Position numbers and translations under genes: made by a program. Shown here one piece after another: positions 15,209 through 15,970 of a stretch of DNA of 15,970 bases. The DNA lies in assembly GCA_002382325.1 (NCBI GenBank), contig DGAG01000001.1, positions 140,628-156,597 of the forward strand. The letters run 5' to 3'. This DNA is from Epsilonproteobacteria bacterium UBA4036. GTDB lineage: Bacteria > Campylobacterota > Campylobacteria > Campylobacterales > Arcobacteraceae. The stretch's first letter is position 1; every line of letters starts with the position of its first letter. The notes under the pieces are model-generated. The model saw only the letters and a list, made by a program, of their open reading frames with translations. It was not told the DNA's origin and ran no database searches.

Positions 15209-15224
15209 AAGAAAAAAACAAATT

Positions 15225-15240
15225 ATAACTATATAGTTAT
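15225..15240. promoter_or_regulatory. Palindrome over the second XRE promoter
   Basis: ATAACTATATAGTTAT is a perfect 16-bp palindrome. It contains TATAGT (15232-15237), five of six matches to a -10 box, giving a predicted transcription start near 15244. No good -35 is seen. It may be both promoter core and a separate protein-binding site. Confidence 0.45.
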
Positions 15241-15250
15241 GTTTCTACAA

Positions 15251-15264
15251 TATCCTATAGGATA
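15251..15264. promoter_or_regulatory. Operator-like palindrome 2R
   Basis: TATCCTATAGGATA, a perfect 14-bp palindrome centred at 15257.5, 56 bp from site 2L. Its right half includes the AGGA of the ribosome-binding site and ends 4 nt before the ATG. A bound protein would block transcription just after the start. Confidence 0.65.
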
Positions 15265-15268
15265 AAGA

Positions 15269-15520
15269 ATGGATTTAAATTTTTCAAATGCGAGTGAAGA
15301 AGAGATAAGTGAGTTTCATAGGAAGTTGTCAAATACCATAAAAAAAAAGAGGATAGAAAAAAATATGAAACAGCTTGAAGTGGCTTTAGAAATTGGCATA
15401 AAATCAGTGGCATTTTATTCCAATTGTGAAAATTTACGATACGGAAAACATTTTAATATTGAGCATGTCTATAAACTGGCAAAACTCTTTGAGATGAAAC
15501 CGTATGAATTGTTAAAATAA
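15269..15520 (+). CDS. Small XRE-family transcriptional regulator 2
   Basis: An 83-residue single-domain XRE regulator, paralogous to the gene upstream. Shared positions include IKSV, then S-x-CE, GKHFN-x-EH-x-YK and the final helix. The helix after the turn differs: KSVAFYSNCE here against KSVSLVSACE in regulator 1, in line with a different operator sequence. The N-terminus carries an acidic arm (NASEEEISEFHRKL). It starts at ATG with AGGATAAAG as ribosome-binding site, itself part of palindrome 2R, so self-repression is likely. The two genes face the same way but are separated by 165 bp with separate control sites, so they are probably separate transcripts that could cross-regulate. Confidence 0.85.
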   Translation: MDLNFSNASEEEISEFHRKLSNTIKKKRIEKNMKQLEVALEIGIKSVAFYSNCENLRYGKHFNIEHVYKLAKLFEMKPYELLK

Positions 15521-15532
15521 CCTCAATTTAGT

Positions 15533-15538
15533 TATACT
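15533..15538 (+). promoter_or_regulatory. -10 box for the DUF423 gene
   Basis: TATACT, five of six matches to TATAAT, 22 nt upstream of the ATG. AAGGA at 15550-15554, 6 nt before the ATG, is the ribosome-binding site. Confidence 0.4.
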
Positions 15539-15560
15539 TCGAAAAAATCAAGGACAAAGT

Positions 15561-15944
15561 ATGAATGCAATAAGTAAAAGATTTTTAATCATGGCGTGTT
15601 TATTAATGGCAACAGCAGTGAGTTTGGGGGCATTTGGTGCACACGGATTAAAAAAAATAATCACACCAGATATGTTAAGTGTGTATCAAACGGGGGTGCA
15701 ATACCAGTTTTACCACGCTCTTGGACTTTTAGGTGTGGCTTTTATTGCGCATGTAAATTCCACTAAACTTGTCAATATGGCAGGTAATTTGATGTTTACA
15801 GGGGTGATGATTTTTAGTGGGTCACTGTATTTATTGGTGATACTTAATATAAAGTGGTTAGGCGCTATTACTCCTATTGGAGGAGTTTTGATGGTGATTT
15901 CTTGGGTACTTTTGGCGTGGAGTGTTTTTAGGAGTAACAAGTAA
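15561..15944 (+). CDS. DUF423 (YgdD-type) inner-membrane protein
   Basis: A 127-residue integral membrane protein of the DUF423/YgdD family, whose biochemical role is not established. The family signature is clear: LGAFGAHGLKK at 22-32 and YQTGVQYQFYHALGLL at 42-57. Four hydrophobic segments are visible, about 7-26, 50-64, 72-96 and 99-121, with a short basic C-terminus (RSNK). Length is typical. The last codons and the stop lie within the first heptads of the repeat array that runs off the window. Confidence 0.92.
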   Translation: MNAISKRFLIMACLLMATAVSLGAFGAHGLKKIITPDMLSVYQTGVQYQFYHALGLLGVAFIAHVNSTKLVNMAGNLMFTGVMIFSGSLYLLVILNIKWLGAITPIGGVLMVISWVLLAWSVFRSNK

Positions 15945-15970
15945 CGAGTGGTGAATGGTGAATGGTGAAT
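15934..15970 (+). repeat. Heptad repeats at the right edge
   Basis: GTAACAA, GTAACGA, then a 3-nt slip (GTG), then GTGAATG, GTGAATG and GTGAAT cut by the window end. The first units overlap the DUF423 gene's last codons and stop. The same GTAACAA unit builds the array at 2801-2842, and the GTGAATG/GTGAGTG type recurs at the left edge. Confidence 0.8.

Noticed and set aside
14846..15520. Two XRE genes as a prophage CI/Cro switch
   Set aside because: No integrase, excisionase or phage genes are present, both genes point the same way, and they are close paralogues with separate sites.

Overview
The window reads as chromosomal DNA from a Campylobacterota (Epsilonproteobacteria) bacterium, most likely Arcobacter-like. 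The DNA is AT-rich, genes are tightly packed with 1-bp TAATG/TAGTG overlaps, and the proteins look epsilonproteobacterial: a short Gpt-like phosphoribosyltransferase, a chemoreceptor with the AATAGEAGKGFAV tip, membrane GGDEF-EAL proteins and a NavAb-like one-domain ion channel. No rRNA, tRNA, CRISPR array, transposase or phage structural gene was seen. The genus is an inference.

Layout. (1) 71-928 (-): DUF89/ARMT1-like metal phosphatase, divergent from a purine salvage pair (1034-2793, +) made of an AzgA-type permease and a xanthine/guanine phosphoribosyltransferase. (2) 2960-7238 (+): a three-gene translationally coupled operon of TonB-dependent receptor, small periplasmic protein and membrane GGDEF-EAL enzyme, which looks like an outer-membrane-to-c-di-GMP signalling chain. 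(3) 7315-9004 (+): a voltage-gated channel with a calcium-type selectivity filter, a DEDDh exonuclease and a LexA/UmuD-like S24 peptidase domain protein, all overlapping. (4) 9014-10642 (-): DEAD-box RNA helicase and a small acidic protein. The helicase has no ATG/GTG/TTG start in the right place and appears to start at ATC. (5) 10832-11545 (+): unknown protein with a charged tail. (6) 11566-14745 (-): a degenerate histidine kinase, an intact soluble histidine kinase and a methyl-accepting chemotaxis protein, all overlapping. (7) 14846-15520 (+): two paralogous small XRE regulators, each with the same promoter design of two 14-bp operator-like sites 56 bp apart centre to centre. (8) 15561-15944 (+): DUF423 membrane protein.

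Four intergenic places (1-63, 2801-2870, 10684-10751, 15934-15970) carry 7-bp-period repeats of the GTAACAA/GTGAATG/GTTATTA kind. At two of them the heptads face each other as inverted arms. At three they begin at or 7 nt after a stop codon.

The strongest leads are the matched twin-operator architecture of the two XRE genes, the apparent AUC start of the helicase, the CavAb-like filter of the channel, the heptad repeat family, and the TonB receptor/periplasmic protein/c-di-GMP enzyme operon.
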